Assembly: GCF_001275675.1 (NCBI RefSeq)
Contig: NZ_LITM01000003.1
Coordinates: 62,001-126,000 of the forward strand
Length of the DNA: 64,000 nt
DNA from: Lysinibacillus sp. FJAT-14745
GTDB lineage: Bacteria; Bacillota; Bacilli; Bacillales_A; Planococcaceae
Direction: 5' to 3'
Below, one piece after another: positions 62,760 through 64,000 of the stretch. Position 1 is the first letter of the stretch, and every line of letters begins with the position of its first letter. Under the pieces are notes generated by a model that was given only the letters and a program-made list of their open reading frames with translations, did not search any database and was not told where the DNA came from. The translations under genes and the position numbers were made by a program.

Positions 62760-63054
62760 TTTTTCAAGCCTTTTCCTTAATAAATCAAGAGAAAAACCTC
62801 ATTTACCCTCACTAATATACCCAACCTTTATTTAAGTCTTATGGAATAATTGTCCTAAAATTGGCTAGCATTTTCATATAATAATGATGATTTTTTAATT
62901 ATTATATCTATATAATAACATACAAATATGGAACCAGTCTTGTTTTTGCACCAGCCCCACTACATATAAAAATATACCGAATTTTCCCAATACTTTCTAC
63001 TGTTATTTTAAAATTATTTCTTTTTTTATTCTGACCAAAAAATCAAATCTCATC
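62760..63054. other. AT-rich intergenic region without a visible gene
   Basis: About 300 bases between the mqo promoter and the nucleotidyltransferase stop. All frames contain frequent stops. No strong hairpin, repeat or RNA gene is seen. Confidence 0.5.
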
Positions 63055-63822
63055 CTATTTTTCGACAGAACTTTTTATTTTCCAACCATCTATCTTAAAA
63101 CCACCCATCTGATTTAATACATGGTTTACTAACTCTTCATATGCCTCCATCATCCTTTGTTTGTCCACTTCTAGTAATGCTTTTAAAAACATTTCTTTAA
63201 ATATCGAATCAGGAAAAACACTTTTTAGATATTTTTTTAAATATACTGGATCTACAAGATAAGAGTGTACTTGATCGTACGGAATGCTTTCTAACCTTAA
63301 GAACTGACAGTACTCAGAAAATAATTTAGCTAATGAGTTAAAATATACAAAAGAGAAATCCACTCTATTTTGTTCAAAACAATCCTTTAAATTGTCTAAT
63401 GAATCCCATAATGAATATTTTTTTATTTCTAATACTGTTTTATTTAATTCTTCATATTCATTGTTTAGCCAATGTTCAGCTTCGATTTTTAATTCATTAA
63501 GTATTCCCGTGTCATCAAATAAAATCTTTCCTGTAATAATTTGAACCATGGACATTGTTCTTTGGGTTTGATAATCCCCTTGAAAGTATTTACGAATTTG
63601 TTGTGGTGGATTAGCAAAATATTCTATAAGAAAACCATTTATATTTCTGTTCCCTCTCTCTCTCCAATCAACATCATCAGATAAAATAATATGTACATCT
63701 ATATCAGAGCGTCTAGAAGGATTTCCTGTTATGTAACTCCCACATACAAGTGCCCCTACAACATCATTTCGGTTCTTCCAATCTTTTAAAAACTCATCAA
63801 GCGCCATTTTCCATTCTTCCAT
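63055..63822 (-). CDS. Nucleotidyltransferase-domain protein
   Basis: 255 residues with a pol-beta-type nucleotidyltransferase signature GALVCGSYITGNPSRRSDIDVHII (GS-x9-DxD) near residue 23 and a further acidic residue in FLIEYFANP. The C-terminal part is helical. The layout is like small aminoglycoside- or lincosamide-type nucleotidyltransferases, but the substrate is not determinable and no resistance function should be assumed. AAAGGTGATG precedes the ATG. Confidence 0.8.
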   Translation of the reverse strand: MEEWKMALDEFLKDWKNRNDVVGALVCGSYITGNPSRRSDIDVHIILSDDVDWRERGNRNINGFLIEYFANPPQQIRKYFQGDYQTQRTMSMVQIITGKILFDDTGILNELKIEAEHWLNNEYEELNKTVLEIKKYSLWDSLDNLKDCFEQNRVDFSFVYFNSLAKLFSEYCQFLRLESIPYDQVHSYLVDPVYLKKYLKSVFPDSIFKEMFLKALLEVDKQRMMEAYEELVNHVLNQMGGFKIDGWKIKSSVEK

Positions 63823-63895
63823 AAAATTATCATCACCTTTCTTTAATATATTCCAGGTATTTTTAAAAAAAACCTTTAACTCTATAAATGAAAAA

Positions 63896-63916
63896 ACACA
63901 GCCTTATTAGCTGCGT
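63896..63916 (-). terminator. Terminator of a gene entering from the right edge
   Basis: Minus-strand ACGCAGC and GCTGTGT arms around seven bases, followed by six T residues (63895-63891 and flanking). It lies just past the stop at 63921. Confidence 0.75.
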
Positions 63917-63920
63917 TAAA

Positions 63921-64000
63921 TTATAAAATATTATCTTTTTTATTGATGTTCCACTTTTCTCTATTGTTAGTTAGCGCATTTTCCACATTCTCTTTAGAAC
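63921..64000 (-). CDS. C-terminal end of an unidentified gene
   Basis: The minus-strand frame reads SKENVENALTNNREKWNIN and KKDNIL to a TAA at 63923-63921. It runs off the window edge. The terminator immediately downstream supports a genuine gene end. Too short to name a family. Confidence 0.55.
   Translation of the reverse strand, partial: SKENVENALTNNREKWNINKKDNIL

Noticed and set aside
63055-63822. Aminoglycoside resistance gene
   Set aside because: The nucleotidyltransferase signature alone does not define the substrate, and no mobile-element context suggests acquired resistance.

Overview
This window looks like chromosomal DNA from a low-GC, spore-forming, mesophilic Gram-positive bacterium, most likely a Lysinibacillus or a close Bacillaceae relative. 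Three things point there. The ctsR-mcsA-mcsB-clpC-type order is a Firmicute arrangement. The 396-residue LysM-M14 peptidase at 51986 has its zinc ligands at exactly the residues I recall for endopeptidase I of Bacillus (Lysinibacillus) sphaericus. Terminators, ribosome binding sites and GTG/TTG starts follow Bacillus habits. No rRNA, CRISPR array, prophage or complete insertion sequence is visible.

Layout. 1-4.95 kb: class III heat-shock operon (ctsR, mcsA, mcsB, clpC, start of radA) with a textbook CtsR operator. 5-16.3 kb: housekeeping and accessory genes (methyltransferase, CorA, the HemAT globin chemoreceptor, thioesterase, two aldehyde dehydrogenases, one of them paired with a DUF779 protein, RluF-like pseudouridine synthase, cupin). 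16.4-16.8 kb: a nested minisatellite of 103-bp units. 16.9-21.6 kb: branched-chain amino-acid ABC transporter (livJ-H-M-G-F order). 22-28.1 kb: methyltransferase, spore-coat CotH-like remnant, Fur-boxed heme monooxygenase, YeiH with LysR, a second LysR, and an F420-ligase-like protein. 28.2-30.05 kb: a compact RNA-repair-like cassette (HD-domain polynucleotide kinase and RNA ligase) with a tRNA-like RNA just downstream on the same strand; I think this is the most novel item. 30.7-33 kb: HelD. 33.2-37.75 kb: sulfur/amino-acid ABC transporter with an acyl-CoA-dehydrogenase-like flavoprotein behind an attenuator-like leader. 37.8-46.4 kb: FG-GAP protein, VOC proteins, a Cache chemoreceptor, guaC, PsiE and an HAAS membrane protein. 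46.6-51.4 kb: a response-regulator phosphatase, a CheR-type methyltransferase and a hybrid kinase, matching the RsbY/RsbM/RsbK general-stress module of the B. cereus group. 52-64 kb: endopeptidase I, a PadR-controlled membrane operon, MarR with a bactofilin-like protein, several decayed genes, mqo and a nucleotidyltransferase.

The intergenic DNA is rich in repeats: a 22-bp palindrome family, a long hairpin family related to the Bacillus dispersed repeats, and two tandem-repeat arrays. At least five genes are visibly decayed: a small DUF6904-like protein, CotH, an Eis-like GNAT, an SDR with a one-base frameshift, and an ankyrin gene with an in-frame amber codon. Function calls come from reading motifs by eye; no database search was possible.
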